Of a DNA stretch of 64,000 nt, positions 7,882 through 16,209 are shown one piece after another; within the stretch, counting starts at the first letter, position 1, and each line of letters begins with the position of its first letter. The position numbers and the translations under genes were made by a program. The notes beneath the pieces were generated by a model. That model was not told the DNA's origin. It was given only the letters and a program-made list of their open reading frames with translations, and ran no database searches. This stretch comes from Paenibacillus cymbidii (GTDB taxonomy: Bacteria; Bacillota; Bacilli; Paenibacillales; NBRC-103111). Location: contig NZ_SHLX01000015.1 in assembly GCF_004764705.1 (NCBI RefSeq), positions 124,001 to 188,000 of the forward strand, given 5' to 3'.

Positions 7882-8097
7882 ACCAACCCCGCCAGTTTCG
7901 ACATTTCAAACCGCCCTACCAACCCTGCCAGTTTCGACCTTTCGAACCGCTCCACCAACTCCGCCAGTTTCGACCTTTCGAACCGCTCCACCAACTCCGC
8001 CAGTTTCGACCTTTCAAGCCGCTCTACCAACCCTGCCAGTTTCGACGTTTCAAGCCGCTCCACTAGCTCCGTCTGTTTCGACATTTCGGACCGCTCC
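7882..8097. repeat. 36-bp tandem repeat, six copies
   Basis: Units start at 7882, 7918, 7954, 7990, 8026 and 8062 and are built around ACCAACTCCGCCAGTTTCGA followed by CCTTTCGAACCGCTCC. A 36-base period keeps frames open on both strands. The minus strand would read repeats of ERSKLAELVERF, the plus strand repeats of SASFDLSNRSTN. Neither has a convincing start or a known family, so this is listed as a repeat. Between 8098 and 8405 nothing else is recognisable. Confidence 0.8.
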
Positions 8098-8405
8098 ACT
8101 AGCTTCGTATCAGGCCCGAATCCTTGTCATTGTACCGTACCGTTCTGCGTGTCTGAGGGTTTGCAGCAACTTCGTATACATAGTATACAAAGTATTCAAA
8201 AATGACAATAAGCGAAAAGACGGATTTTGCAGAATTTTTTCCGACTTCCACCCTTGTACACGATTTTCTTCAACATGAGCAAGCATATGAACGGAAGAGA
8301 TCCACTCTGCCCGGTCTACCATATGTTTCTTACCACCTGGACAACCATCTAACTGGACACAAACGAAAATGCTGCGGGTTGGCGGGTTCAATAAAGGTAT
8401 CCTAC

Positions 8406-8599
8406 AAAATAGGCCATGATTTATTGGCTATTTCCTCCGAATCAGCCCTCAGCAACAAAATAGCCAGCGAAATCACTGGCTATTTGGCTGAAAAGTACGA
8501 AGTCAGGGCTACTTTTGCAAAATAGGCCATGTTTTCACTGGCTATTTCTATAGAATCACCTGAAATCGGACAAATAAGCCATGTTTTATGGGCTAATTT
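8406..8599 (+). repeat. Four-hairpin repeat element, copy B
   Basis: Hairpins start at 8406, 8457, 8519 and 8571. The first and last are AAATAGGCCAT-type or AAATAAGCCAT-type, the second is AAATAGCCAGCG...CACTGGCTATTT. The third looks like a hybrid, with an outer-type left arm (AATAGGCCATG) and an inner-type right arm (CACTGGCTATTT). The spacer before hairpin 3 holds CAGGGCTACTTTTGC. This copy lies in a divergent gap, upstream of both flanking genes, so it is not simply a terminator. Confidence 0.85.
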
Positions 8600-8634
8600 C
8601 GAAGAGAGATACTCGCGAGCCGCCAGCGGCGCCT

Positions 8635-8713
8635 GTAGCGCATGTTTCCTGCGCTGCAGCGTCAGCACAGGCCGCTCGCGACGCGTCCAGCGCATGCTTC
8701 CTGCCCGAGCGCG
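8635..8713 (+). repeat. 52-bp-spaced GCGC palindromes, locus 1
   Basis: TAGCGCATGTTTCCTGCGCT (from 8636) and the degenerate CAGCGCATGCTTCCTGC (from 8688) are 52 bases apart. The same pair at the same spacing occurs at 25080-25159. It starts about 35 bases after four-hairpin copy B. Confidence 0.65.
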
Positions 8714-8746
8714 AACATTTCCTGTACTGAAAATCGCAATCCGTGT

Positions 8747-8769
8747 TATAATTGTAATAATTACATTTA
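8747..8769 (+). promoter_or_regulatory. Zur-like operator overlapping the -10 of the zinc-type operon
   Basis: The palindrome TGTAATAATTACA at 8753-8765, extended as AATTGTAATAATTACATTT (8751-8769), closely resembles the known bacillar Zur box (AAATCGTAATNATTACGATTT). A -10 TATAAT sits at 8747-8752, directly beside it, so a bound repressor would block transcription. The first gene downstream is a COG0523 GTPase, a family often under Zur control. It may instead bind another Fur-family repressor. Confidence 0.72.
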
Positions 8770-8791
8770 AATGCGGGCAGGTGTCCATCGG

Positions 8792-9817
8792 ATGCACACG
8801 ATTCCTGTGATTATTTTGAGCGGCTTTCTCGGGAGCGGGAAAACGACGCTCCTTCTGCGACTGCTCGCCGAGGCCGAGGAGCGCGGACTCCGCCCGGCCG
8901 TACTGATGAACGAGCTCGGCAAGCTCGATATGGACGGCCACATGCTCCGGCAACGTTCGCCCGGGCTGACGCTCGAGAAGCTGTTGGACGGCTGCATCTG
9001 CTGCGACAAAAAAGAGGAAGTAGCCGCAAGTTTGCTGCTACTTGCCGCAAGGCAGCCCGATGTCGTGCTGATCGAACTGACCGGCGTCGCCAATCCCGAG
9101 GAAGTCGCCGACTGCCTGACCGAACCTGCCCTGCGCGGCACGCTGACCCTGCAGCGAATCGTAACGGTGCTCGACGCCGAGCATGTGCGCGAGTACAACA
9201 GCATTTTCGCTTCGGATCGCGAGCTTGTCCATACGCTGCGCCGGCAAATGGAAGTGGCCGATCGAATCCTGGTCAACAAATGCGATCTCGTGCCGGCCGC
9301 CGAACAGGCCAAAATCGAAAAAACGATCCGCAAACAAAATTCGGCCGCCCCCATCCGCTTTACGACCCAAAGCCGGTACGAGGAACCGTTTCTGCACGAT
9401 ATTCCCGCCTATTCTCGCCAGCATCAGAGCGCGTTGCCCGCTTTCCGCGTGTTGTCCGGGTCCGGCGCTTCCCATCGCCGCCATCATTCGCATCTGCCCG
9501 AATCGAACCAACCCGCCGCCGAGGTGCAAACGCGATCGTTTTCCCGGCTTCAAACAATTACTTTGCCGCAATCCGGCAAGCTCGACCGCGGGCAACTCGA
9601 ACGTTTCCTCAAGCAGCGGCCGACCAGCCTGCTTCGCGCCAAAGGGTATGTGTCGCTGCGCGATCAGCCGGGCGTATGGCTGGTGCAATGGGCCGGCAAA
9701 CGGTTGTATTGGGAGCCGAGCAACTATGAAGGCGATACATACCTTGTGCTGATCGGTACCGGGCTGGATGCGGGCGCACTCCGCTCGGAATGGACCCAAC
9801 TGGCTGGCCGCCCGTAA
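8792..9817 (+). CDS. COG0523/CobW-family G3E GTPase, probable zinc metallochaperone (ZagA/YciC-like)
   Basis: Cytosolic P-loop GTPase of about 341 residues. The Walker A motif GFLGSGKTT lies at about residues 10-18, the family hallmark GCICC near 68, the switch region VLIELTGVANPEE near 90 and the guanine-specificity motif NKCD near 157. A His-rich stretch (HRRHHSHLPE) near residue 230 is typical of metal-handling members. The CobW C-terminal domain is present (about 255-340). The start at 8792 gives MHTIPVIILSGFLG, the family's normal beginning; an in-frame ATG at 8771 directly abuts the operator and lacks a ribosome site. It heads an operon with the permease (40 bases on) and the TIGR03943-type gene. 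The Zur-like operator suggests expression under zinc limitation. Confidence 0.88.
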   Translation: MHTIPVIILSGFLGSGKTTLLLRLLAEAEERGLRPAVLMNELGKLDMDGHMLRQRSPGLTLEKLLDGCICCDKKEEVAASLLLLAARQPDVVLIELTGVANPEEVADCLTEPALRGTLTLQRIVTVLDAEHVREYNSIFASDRELVHTLRRQMEVADRILVNKCDLVPAAEQAKIEKTIRKQNSAAPIRFTTQSRYEEPFLHDIPAYSRQHQSALPAFRVLSGSGASHRRHHSHLPESNQPAAEVQTRSFSRLQTITLPQSGKLDRGQLERFLKQRPTSLLRAKGYVSLRDQPGVWLVQWAGKRLYWEPSNYEGDTYLVLIGTGLDAGALRSEWTQLAGRP

Positions 9818-9856
9818 GGCGCCCCGAAACCGAAATCCGGGAAGGAGACGTATCGT

Positions 9857-10867
9857 TTGCCATCTTTTTTGTCGCGAATGGGCATTCATTTCTTTTTTAT
9901 CGCCATGATCAGCTTCGTTGCCGTGCTGGCCATGAACCCGCAGGTGTTGGCGCAGCATCCGATCGTTTACGGCGCGGAGCTGCAGTCGTTCAAAATTGTC
10001 TGGATCAGCATCATGCTCGAGTCGCTGCCGTTTCTTCTGCTCGGCGTGTTTGTTTCCTCCTTGATGCAAGCATTCGTGCCCGATGCCTGGATCACGAAGT
10101 CGATTCCCGGCAATACGCTGCTCGCCGTCCTGTTCGCGATCGCGCTCGGCATTGTGTTTCCCGTCTGCGAATGCGCGATGATCCCCGTCGTGCGCCGCTT
10201 CATTCAGAAGGGAATGCCGGCATATATCGGCATTGTGTTCATTCTCGCCGGACCGATCGTCAATCCGGTCGTGTATGCCGCTACCCGCGTGGCGTTTCCG
10301 ACCCGTCCCGAGATGGTGTCCGCGCGGATGGGGCTGGCTCTGGTTATCGCCGTCGTCATCGGATTGTTGTTCAAAGCGCTGGTCCGCAAAAATATGCTGC
10401 GCCACACCGCGGCAACGCAGCTTGCAGCGGGCGACGGGCATGTCCATCAGCGGCAGGGCGGGCGCATCTCGACCTTTCTCGGACATGCGTCCGTCGAAAC
10501 GTTCGATACCGGCAAATATTTGCTGTTCGGCGCCGCCTTGACCGCGCTCGTGCAAACGTTCGTCCCGCACGGCAGCCTGACCGGTCTGGCGCAGAACGAA
10601 GCCGGTTCCAGCCTGCTGATGATGGGTTTCGCTTATGTATTGTCGCTTTGCTCGACATCCGACGCGTTCGTCGCTTCTTCGTTCGTGACGACCTTTTCCG
10701 GCGGCGCCTTGCTGTCGTTTCTCGTGTTCGGCCCGATGCTCGATTTCAAAAGCACGCTCATGCTGCTGGCCGTTTTCCGCACCAAATACGTGCTGCTGTT
10801 GGCGTTGCTCGTTGCCGTTTTCGTGTTCATAGGCTCGCTTGTTATCGGACAAGTTTATTTATGGTGA
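9857..10867 (+). CDS. COG0701-type membrane permease (UPF0718, YcgR-like)
   Basis: A 336-residue integral membrane protein with about eight hydrophobic segments arranged in two halves. Diagnostic blocks are ESLPFLLLGVFVSS (about residue 55), FPVCECAMIPVVRR (about 100) and the second-half counterpart LSLCSTSDAFVAS (about 265), where the Cys residues are conserved in the family. The middle loop (about 180-215) carries HVHQR. A TTG start at 9857 was chosen: AAGGAG lies 9 bases upstream, and the next ATG at 9878 would cut the first membrane segment. It overlaps in operon with the COG0523 GTPase and the TIGR03943-type gene. Transport substrate is unproven; a role with zinc is inferred from context only. 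Confidence 0.82.
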   Translation: MPSFLSRMGIHFFFIAMISFVAVLAMNPQVLAQHPIVYGAELQSFKIVWISIMLESLPFLLLGVFVSSLMQAFVPDAWITKSIPGNTLLAVLFAIALGIVFPVCECAMIPVVRRFIQKGMPAYIGIVFILAGPIVNPVVYAATRVAFPTRPEMVSARMGLALVIAVVIGLLFKALVRKNMLRHTAATQLAAGDGHVHQRQGGRISTFLGHASVETFDTGKYLLFGAALTALVQTFVPHGSLTGLAQNEAGSSLLMMGFAYVLSLCSTSDAFVASSFVTTFSGGALLSFLVFGPMLDFKSTLMLLAVFRTKYVLLLALLVAVFVFIGSLVIGQVYLW

Positions 10868-10883
10868 AAAAGGAGAGGTTTCC

Positions 10884-11846
10884 ATGGATCGGCAAATCGA
10901 GCGGCGTCCGCAGGAATGGTTTCGAGCGCTGATTTTGGCGGCGTTGACCGGGTACATCGTTTACTTGACGAGATCGGACCACCTGCACTATTTTATCGCG
11001 CCCCGCATGCAGCCCTATGTCAAATATGCCGCCCTCGCCTGCTTCGTGCTGGCGGCGCATCAAATTTATGTTGCGTGGCGGCGCATGACGTCCTGGGAAG
11101 AGCCGGATGCATGCGGCTGCGAACATCCTCACTCGCGATCCGCCTTGCAGCAGTTCGTAACGTACGGCTTGTTCGTCGTTCCGCTGCTGCTCGGCTTTTT
11201 GCTGCCGGACACGCTGCTGGGAAGCGCTGCGGCCGCGAACAAAGGGATGAACCTGACGGCGTCGGCGGCCGTCAAGCCGGCATCGGCGCCTGCGGTGTCC
11301 GGTACGGCCAGCCGGGCGGCCGAACCAACCTCCGCTTCCCCCGTACCGGTCGCCGAAGCCGGCGCCGCGCCGTCCGCCAACCCGTCCGCGCAAGATCTGG
11401 ACGAACTGTTCCCGGCGGACAAATACACGGAGGATTACGCGCGGCTGGCGAAGAAACTGTATGCCCTGGACCGAATCGTCGTGCCGGAAGACGGCTACAT
11501 GGAGACGTTGTCTTCCGTCGACCTGTACGACAACCGCTTCGTGGGCAAAAAAATGCAGCTCAGCGGTTTCGTCTATCGCGAATCGCTGATGAGTCCCGAT
11601 CAATTCGCCGTCGGCCGGATGGCGATGAGCTGCTGCTCCGCGGACGCCTCCCCGTTCGGGGTCATGATCGAATCGGCGATGAACAAATCGTTCGCGAACG
11701 ACACATGGGTGAACGTCACCGGCACCATTGCCAAAACAACCTACAACCACAAGGAAATCATGGTGCTGCACGCGGAATCGATCAGCAAAATCGCCGCGCC
11801 TGCATCGGCTTACATTTACCCGAACTATCAATATTTGCTGGAGTGA
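10884..11846 (+). CDS. TIGR03943-family membrane protein (YcgQ-like), partner of the COG0701 permease
   Basis: A 320-residue protein with N-terminal membrane segments (about residues 12-30, 40-58 and 90-112). A CGCEHPHS metal-ligand-like motif sits near residue 78, in a loop between them. A low-complexity Ala/Pro/Ser linker covers about 120-175. The C-terminal extracytoplasmic domain has VDLYDNRFVGKKMQLSGFVY (about 212), MSCCSAD (about 247) and WVNVTGTI (about 275), the typical blocks of this family. The ATG at 10884 has AGGAGAGG upstream; a longer frame starting inside the permease gene lacks support. These families are commonly found side by side, and here both follow a COG0523 GTPase behind one operator. 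Biochemical role unknown. Confidence 0.8.
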   Translation: MDRQIERRPQEWFRALILAALTGYIVYLTRSDHLHYFIAPRMQPYVKYAALACFVLAAHQIYVAWRRMTSWEEPDACGCEHPHSRSALQQFVTYGLFVVPLLLGFLLPDTLLGSAAAANKGMNLTASAAVKPASAPAVSGTASRAAEPTSASPVPVAEAGAAPSANPSAQDLDELFPADKYTEDYARLAKKLYALDRIVVPEDGYMETLSSVDLYDNRFVGKKMQLSGFVYRESLMSPDQFAVGRMAMSCCSADASPFGVMIESAMNKSFANDTWVNVTGTIAKTTYNHKEIMVLHAESISKIAAPASAYIYPNYQYLLE

Positions 11847-11902
11847 ACAAGCGACTTTTATCTGGAATGAAAGAAAATCCGACTGCCACCTCGCTTCATG
11901 CA

Positions 11903-11933
11903 AAAAAGCACCGGTCAGGGTGCTTTTTCTTTA
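11903..11933 (+). terminator. Intrinsic terminator of the COG0523 operon
   Basis: The stem AAAAAGCACC/GGGTGCTTTTT with loop GGTCA is followed by CTTT. It lies 57 bases after the stop of the third gene. Confidence 0.9.
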
Positions 11934-11965
11934 CACTCATTAAGGAACGGACTACGTACTTCGGC

Positions 11966-12415
11966 TTATTGATAGATCAACATGTTGTAATAATAAGTAC
12001 TCGCCCGATCGCCGCCAATAATGGCGTAATAAACATGTCCAATGGTACCCGTAAAACTAAAATTTTTATTCGTTCCCGCCGGAATGGATTCGCTTACCAC
12101 GTATGTGTTTGTATTGCCGTCATAAATGAAAAGGACATAATTGGTCGTTTCGCTAGTGCTGGTCGGGTAAAAGACACCATTGATGGTGCTGTTGTTTCCT
12201 GTAGTGAAAACGAAAGTGTCTTGATCCGATGCAGAACTTGATTTTCCAAGAGCGGTATCGCCAATAGACATCGTGTTGGCCGTTACTGCCGAATCGTTCG
12301 GCTCCGTTTCAAATACGGCTGCGGCAAAAACGGAGCTGGCGCTTACAAGGAATAACATTAAGGCCAAGGCAAATGCTGCTGTTTTTTTTCCAAATAAAAA
12401 TTTCATGCTCATCAT
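11966..12415 (-). CDS. Small secreted protein with PPC-like (pre-peptidase C-terminal) domain
   Basis: A 149-residue exported protein. The signal peptide covers about residues 1-31 (KKTAAFALALMLFLVSASS core, VFAAA cleavage region). The mature part opens with FETEPNDSAVTAN, the signature of bacterial PPC domains, which are beta-sandwich modules normally attached to secreted proteases. It continues with DQDTFVFTT and ends YYYNMLIYQ. Here the PPC fold stands alone, without any enzyme domain. The ATG at 12415 was chosen because GAGGAGTG lies about 6 bases upstream; the ATG at 12430 overlaps that site. Its base composition is more AT-rich than neighbouring genes. A possible Fur-like operator lies upstream. 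Function unknown; adhesion or matrix binding is possible. Confidence 0.75.
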   Translation of the reverse strand: MMSMKFLFGKKTAAFALALMLFLVSASSVFAAAVFETEPNDSAVTANTMSIGDTALGKSSSASDQDTFVFTTGNNSTINGVFYPTSTSETTNYVLFIYDGNTNTYVVSESIPAGTNKNFSFTGTIGHVYYAIIGGDRASTYYYNMLIYQ

Positions 12416-12522
12416 GTTCACACTCCTCATTTCATTGTGATGAACCTGCTATGACAACAAGACATGTAAAATCCTGCAGACTCCTCCTCTACCAAATTTT
12501 ATGTTGTAAATATCCTAAATTA

Positions 12523-12575
12523 TAGTAATCATTATCATTATAATACATAGTATAAAAATCCTATTATTTCGACAA
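12523..12575 (-). promoter_or_regulatory. Promoter with Fur-like operator for the PPC-domain gene
   Basis: On the minus strand TTGTCG (12570-12575), 17 bases and TACTAT (12547-12552) form a plausible sigma-A promoter. Just downstream of the expected transcription start, TAGTAATCATTATCA (12523-12537) matches the 15-base Fur core TGATAATNATTATCA at all but two positions. The surroundings are very AT-rich, which raises the risk of a chance match. Confidence 0.4.
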
Positions 12576-12720
12576 TAACATGCATAATGAAAGGCAAATC
12601 GACAAATGTTTCCGTTCCTCTACTATCGTTCTATGTTAAATCGTGCAGAACCCTTGTCGATTTGAAGGTACAAAAAGAGATTGCCGCTTGAAGTTGCCGC
12701 TGCGCAAATCGCCGCAGCGA

Positions 12721-12912
12721 AAATAAGCCCTGTTTTATTGGCTATTGCCCAATAAAACACCCGTTGAGCAGAAATAGCCAGTGAAATCACTGGTTATTTC
12801 TTCAAAAACGTCGATTTTGCGGCTGTTTGAGCGGAATAGCCAGTGTTTTTGCTGGCTATTTTCGATGAAGAGGGGCAAAAGAGGGGAATAGGCTATAAAA
12901 AGTGGCTTATTT
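12721..12912 (+). repeat. Four-hairpin repeat element, copy C
   Basis: Hairpins start at 12721, 12771, 12834 and 12886. The inner ones are AAATAGCCAGTG...CACTGGTTATTT and AATAGCCAGTG...GCTGGCTATTTT. The spacer before hairpin 3 holds GCGGCTGTTTGAGC. It lies downstream of the oxidoreductase operon and upstream of the PPC gene. The rest of the 12416-12998 gap holds the promoter region and AT-rich sequence with no visible gene. Confidence 0.9.
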
Positions 12913-12998
12913 GCACAATAGTCCCGCGTCAACGCCAAAAAGCCCACACCGGCAGCGACAAAATCATCTGCCTTGTGCGGGCTTCATTGCGGCGAGCC

Positions 12999-14114
12999 TT
13001 AGTCCAGCGCGCGGGCGGACAAGCCGAGCGGCAGCGGCGCCGGACGTTCGACTGTGCTCGTCATTTCGTAATGGCGGCGCGAGTCGGAAGCGTCATGGAA
13101 GCCGTGCATCGCTTCGAGCACGTGATACGCCAGCTCCGCGCTCGGACGATGCTTGCGGCCGGACAACACGGCGTGCGCCATGTCGGCGACGCCGAGCCCG
13201 CGGCCGTTTTCGGTGAAGCCGTGCGTCAGCGGCAGCTCCGTCCACTCCTTCGCGTCTTTGCGGCGAATGCGCACCGGTCCGCCGAACGTATTCGGGTCCG
13301 GCACGCTGAGCGTGCCTTCGCTGCCGTAAATTTCGATCCGCGGCAGCTCCGAGCCGCCGAATGCGTCGAAGCTGGTAATGATCGTGCCGATGGCGCCGCT
13401 ATGGAACTCCATCAGGCCGGACACGTGCGTCGGTACGTCGACGACGATTTTTTGCCCGGCGAGCGGCTGGCTCAGAATCGTGCGCTCCGGGAACGTGATG
13501 CGCGTCATGCCGGTCACTGCGCGGATCGGCCCAAGCAGCGCCACCAGTGCCGTCAAATAGTACGGCCCCATGTCGAACATCGGACCGCCGCCCGCCTTGT
13601 AGTAAAACTCCGGCGCCGGATGCCAGTTCTCGTGGCCGCGGCCGATCATGAACGCCGTCGCAGCGTTCGGCTCGCCGATCCAGCCGTCGTCGATCAGCTT
13701 GATCGACGTCTGCACGCCGCCGCCGAGGAACGTATCGGGGGCGCAGCCGGCCAGCAGCCCTTTCGCCCTCGCCGTATCGACGATTTGTTTGCCTTCCTCG
13801 CGGGTGATCGCGAGCGGCTTCTCGACATACACGTGTTTGCCGGCGTTCAGCGCCTTCAGGCAAATGTCGGCATGCGCAATCGGAATCGTCAGGTTGACGA
13901 CAAGGTCGATCTCGCGGTCGGCGATCAGTTCCTCCACCGTGCAGGCTTTGGCGATTTTGAATTCGGCCGCTTGCGCGCGGGCGCGGTCCATGTCCAGGTC
14001 CGCGCAGGCGACGATTTCATAGGAGTCGAAAAACGTGGCTTTGTTCATATAGGCGCCGCTGATTTTGCCGCAGCCGACGATGCCCACTTTCAATTTCCGC
14101 ATATCGTTCCCCAT
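12999..14114 (-). CDS. Gfo/Idh/MocA-family sugar oxidoreductase
   Basis: NAD(P)-dependent oxidoreductase of about 371 residues. The Rossmann motif is VGIVGCGKISGAYMN (about residues 10-24). The family hallmark EKPLA at about 99-103 supplies the catalytic-region Lys. The C-terminal alpha/beta domain covers about 125-340, with a GGGPMFDMGPYYLTAL block near 175 that includes the usual metal/substrate-side Asp and His-equivalent region. It probably oxidises or isomerises a sugar or cyclitol. The ATG at 14114 has AGGAT close upstream and the ATG at 14102 has GGGGAA at better spacing, so the start is uncertain by four residues. It is the last gene of the minus-strand operon that begins at 21760. 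Confidence 0.85.
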   Translation of the reverse strand: MGNDMRKLKVGIVGCGKISGAYMNKATFFDSYEIVACADLDMDRARAQAAEFKIAKACTVEELIADREIDLVVNLTIPIAHADICLKALNAGKHVYVEKPLAITREEGKQIVDTARAKGLLAGCAPDTFLGGGVQTSIKLIDDGWIGEPNAATAFMIGRGHENWHPAPEFYYKAGGGPMFDMGPYYLTALVALLGPIRAVTGMTRITFPERTILSQPLAGQKIVVDVPTHVSGLMEFHSGAIGTIITSFDAFGGSELPRIEIYGSEGTLSVPDPNTFGGPVRIRRKDAKEWTELPLTHGFTENGRGLGVADMAHAVLSGRKHRPSAELAYHVLEAMHGFHDASDSRRHYEMTSTVERPAPLPLGLSARALD

Positions 14115-14165
14115 ATCCTTTCCATATTCGATCGTTTGTGGTCCGCTGCCCTAAGAAAGCCGAAA

Positions 14166-14891
14166 TCAATTGCTGTCGCCCATGCCCGTATACGAACCTG
14201 CGGCCGCAGCCGCCGCCTGGACGGCGCGCCGTTTGCCTTCGGCGGCCCACAGGAAGCCGCGGCGCATGATCAGCTTCGCTTGCGGCATGTCGACGATGTC
14301 CGCCTGGTGCCCCAGCGACGAGTAAAACACATGGCCGACGCCCCAGCGTTTCGTCCAGACCACCGGCATGTCGACCGCCTTGTTGAGCGAATGCGGCCCG
14401 GGCGCAAGCGGAAACCGTGTCGTCGCCAGCACTTCGACCGCCGGATCGACGTGCAAATAATATTGCTCGCTGCGCACCGTAAAATCTTCGATGCCTTCCA
14501 TAATCGGGCTTGTCGTATGTTTGACGTTCACCACATATTCGACGCCGTCGTTGCCGGGATGGGCCACCCACTGCCCGCCGGTCATGAACTGCCAGTCGAC
14601 GTTGTTGCGGAACGAATCGCACATGCCGCCGTGGCAGCCGGCCAGACCGACGCCGCTCTGCACCGCCGCCGACACGTTCGCGATCTGGCTGTTGGCCGAA
14701 TCGCCGCTCATCGTCCATACCGGCACGATCAGGTCGAGCGCCTTCAGCTTCTCGACGTCGTTAAACGCGTCGAGCGTATCGGACACTTCGACCGCAAAGC
14801 CTTCCTCCTCCAGCACAACGCGGAAAATGTCCGCCACTTCCTGCGGCTGATGGCCGAGCCATCCGCCCCATACGATCAACGCTTGTTTCAT
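14166..14891 (-). CDS. ThuA-domain protein (trehalose-utilisation-like)
   Basis: A 241-residue cytosolic protein of the class-I glutamine-amidotransferase-like ThuA fold. It begins MKQALIVWGGWLGHQP, then VSDTLDAFNDVEKLKALDLIVPVWTM, GVGLAGCHGGMCDSF (about residue 82, the position of the nucleophile elbow) and GVGHVFYSSLGHQADIV near 190. All are typical of ThuA-like proteins that act beside Gfo/Idh/MocA oxidoreductases in sugar modification. A GAGGAG ribosome site lies about 8 bases before the ATG. It lies between two oxidoreductase genes, 35 and 51 bases away, and belongs to the same transcript. ThuA2 of rhizobia takes part in oxidised-disaccharide metabolism; the substrate here is unknown. 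Confidence 0.85.
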   Translation of the reverse strand: MKQALIVWGGWLGHQPQEVADIFRVVLEEEGFAVEVSDTLDAFNDVEKLKALDLIVPVWTMSGDSANSQIANVSAAVQSGVGLAGCHGGMCDSFRNNVDWQFMTGGQWVAHPGNDGVEYVVNVKHTTSPIMEGIEDFTVRSEQYYLHVDPAVEVLATTRFPLAPGPHSLNKAVDMPVVWTKRWGVGHVFYSSLGHQADIVDMPQAKLIMRRGFLWAAEGKRRAVQAAAAAAGSYTGMGDSN

Positions 14892-14926
14892 CCTCGTTGC
14901 TCCTCTCTTTTTCGCGCCGCGCGCTA

Positions 14927-16090
14927 TCACATATCGCCGATGGAAACCCAGCGGCGCTCTTCGATCGAACGGTCGACCGCTTCGAGCACGGCCTGGCATT
15001 TGACCCCGTCGACAAAGCTCGGCACCGGCTGGCGATCTTCGCCGATCGCGTTCAGCAACTCCACCACTTCGTGCGTAAACGTCTGCCCGTAGCCGATCGT
15101 GTGCCCCGGCGGCCACCAGGCGCCGACATAGTCGTGCGCCGGATCGGTCGCCAGCACGCGGCGGAACCCTTGCACATCGTCCGCATCGTCGGTGAAATAC
15201 ACTTGCAGTTCGTTCATCCGTTCAAAATCGAATTTGACGCTGCCCTTGCTGCCGTTGATTTCGAACGAGTTCGTGCAGCGATGGCCGGGCGCGAAGCGCG
15301 TCGCCTCGAAGCTGCCGAGCGCGCCGCCGGCGAAACGGGCCATGAACAGCGTCGCGTCGTCGACGGTAACCGGCCCTTTCTCCCCGCCGCTGCCGCCTTT
15401 GGCGCTGAGCCCGGTCATCGAAGCCGGCTTCGGCCGCTCCTTGATGAACGTTTCGTTCATGCCGATCACTTCCGTCATGTCGCCGATCAAATAATGCGCC
15501 AGGTCGATCAGATGAGCGCCCAGGTCGCCGTGCGAGCCGGAGCCGGCGATCGACTTGTCGAGCCGCCAGACGAGCGGAAATTCCGGATCGACGATCCAAT
15601 CCTGCAGAAACCAGGCGCGAAAATGATAAATCCGGCCGAGCCGGCCTTCGCTCACCAGTTTGTGAGCCAAACGAACGGCCGGCGCAAAACGATAGTTGAA
15701 GCCGACCATATGTTTGACGCCGGCAGCTTCTGCTGCCGCCAGCATTTCCCGCGAATCGGCCAATGTCAGCGCAAGCGGCTTCTCGCAGAAAATATGTTTG
15801 CCTGCCTTGGCTGCGGCGATCGCAATTTCCTTGTGCGCGTCGCTCGGCGCGTTGATGTCGACGATGTCGATATCGTCGCGGGCGACCAACTCGCGCCAGT
15901 CGGTTACGCTTTCCGCCCAGCCGAACTGGCCGGCCGCCTGTTCGACGCCGGCCTTGTCGCGGCCGCAAATCAGTTTCATGACCGGCTTCGCCGCCGTATC
16001 CGGGAAAAACATCGGGACATCGCGATACGCCTGGCTGTGCGCCTTGCCCATAAATTTGTAGCCGATCATGCCTACGTTCAACTGTTTCAT
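14927..16090 (-). CDS. Gfo/Idh/MocA-family oxidoreductase
   Basis: A 387-residue NAD(P)-dependent oxidoreductase. The Rossmann motif is VGMIGYKFMGKAHSQAY (about residues 6-22). DINAPSDAHKEIAIAAAKAG lies near 75 and the hallmark FCEKPLALT near 97. The C-terminal domain has GSGSHGDLGAHLIDLAHYLIG near residue 180, where the Asp/His pair typical of inositol- or glucoside-type members is found. The length fits the longer IolX/AFR-like branch. It has a strong GGAGGAG site. It lies third from the end of the operon, between the LacI gene and thuA. It is clearly different from the oxidoreductase at 12999, so the two probably catalyse successive or opposite steps. Confidence 0.87.
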   Translation of the reverse strand: MKQLNVGMIGYKFMGKAHSQAYRDVPMFFPDTAAKPVMKLICGRDKAGVEQAAGQFGWAESVTDWRELVARDDIDIVDINAPSDAHKEIAIAAAKAGKHIFCEKPLALTLADSREMLAAAEAAGVKHMVGFNYRFAPAVRLAHKLVSEGRLGRIYHFRAWFLQDWIVDPEFPLVWRLDKSIAGSGSHGDLGAHLIDLAHYLIGDMTEVIGMNETFIKERPKPASMTGLSAKGGSGGEKGPVTVDDATLFMARFAGGALGSFEATRFAPGHRCTNSFEINGSKGSVKFDFERMNELQVYFTDDADDVQGFRRVLATDPAHDYVGAWWPPGHTIGYGQTFTHEVVELLNAIGEDRQPVPSFVDGVKCQAVLEAVDRSIEERRWVSIGDM

Positions 16091-16209
16091 GTCGTTATAC
16101 TCCTCCCATTCGCTGAGTTTTTCCTTCGCTCCATGCGTCGATGCCCGTCGGCTCCATGCTCACTGCGCCATGCTCGTCGCCCATCGCTCGCCAATCGTCG
16201 ACGGGAACG

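Noticed and set aside
7846..8278. Plus- and minus-strand frames over the 36-bp repeat
   Set aside because: The period is a multiple of three, so openness is expected without coding. No ribosome site or conserved flank was seen.
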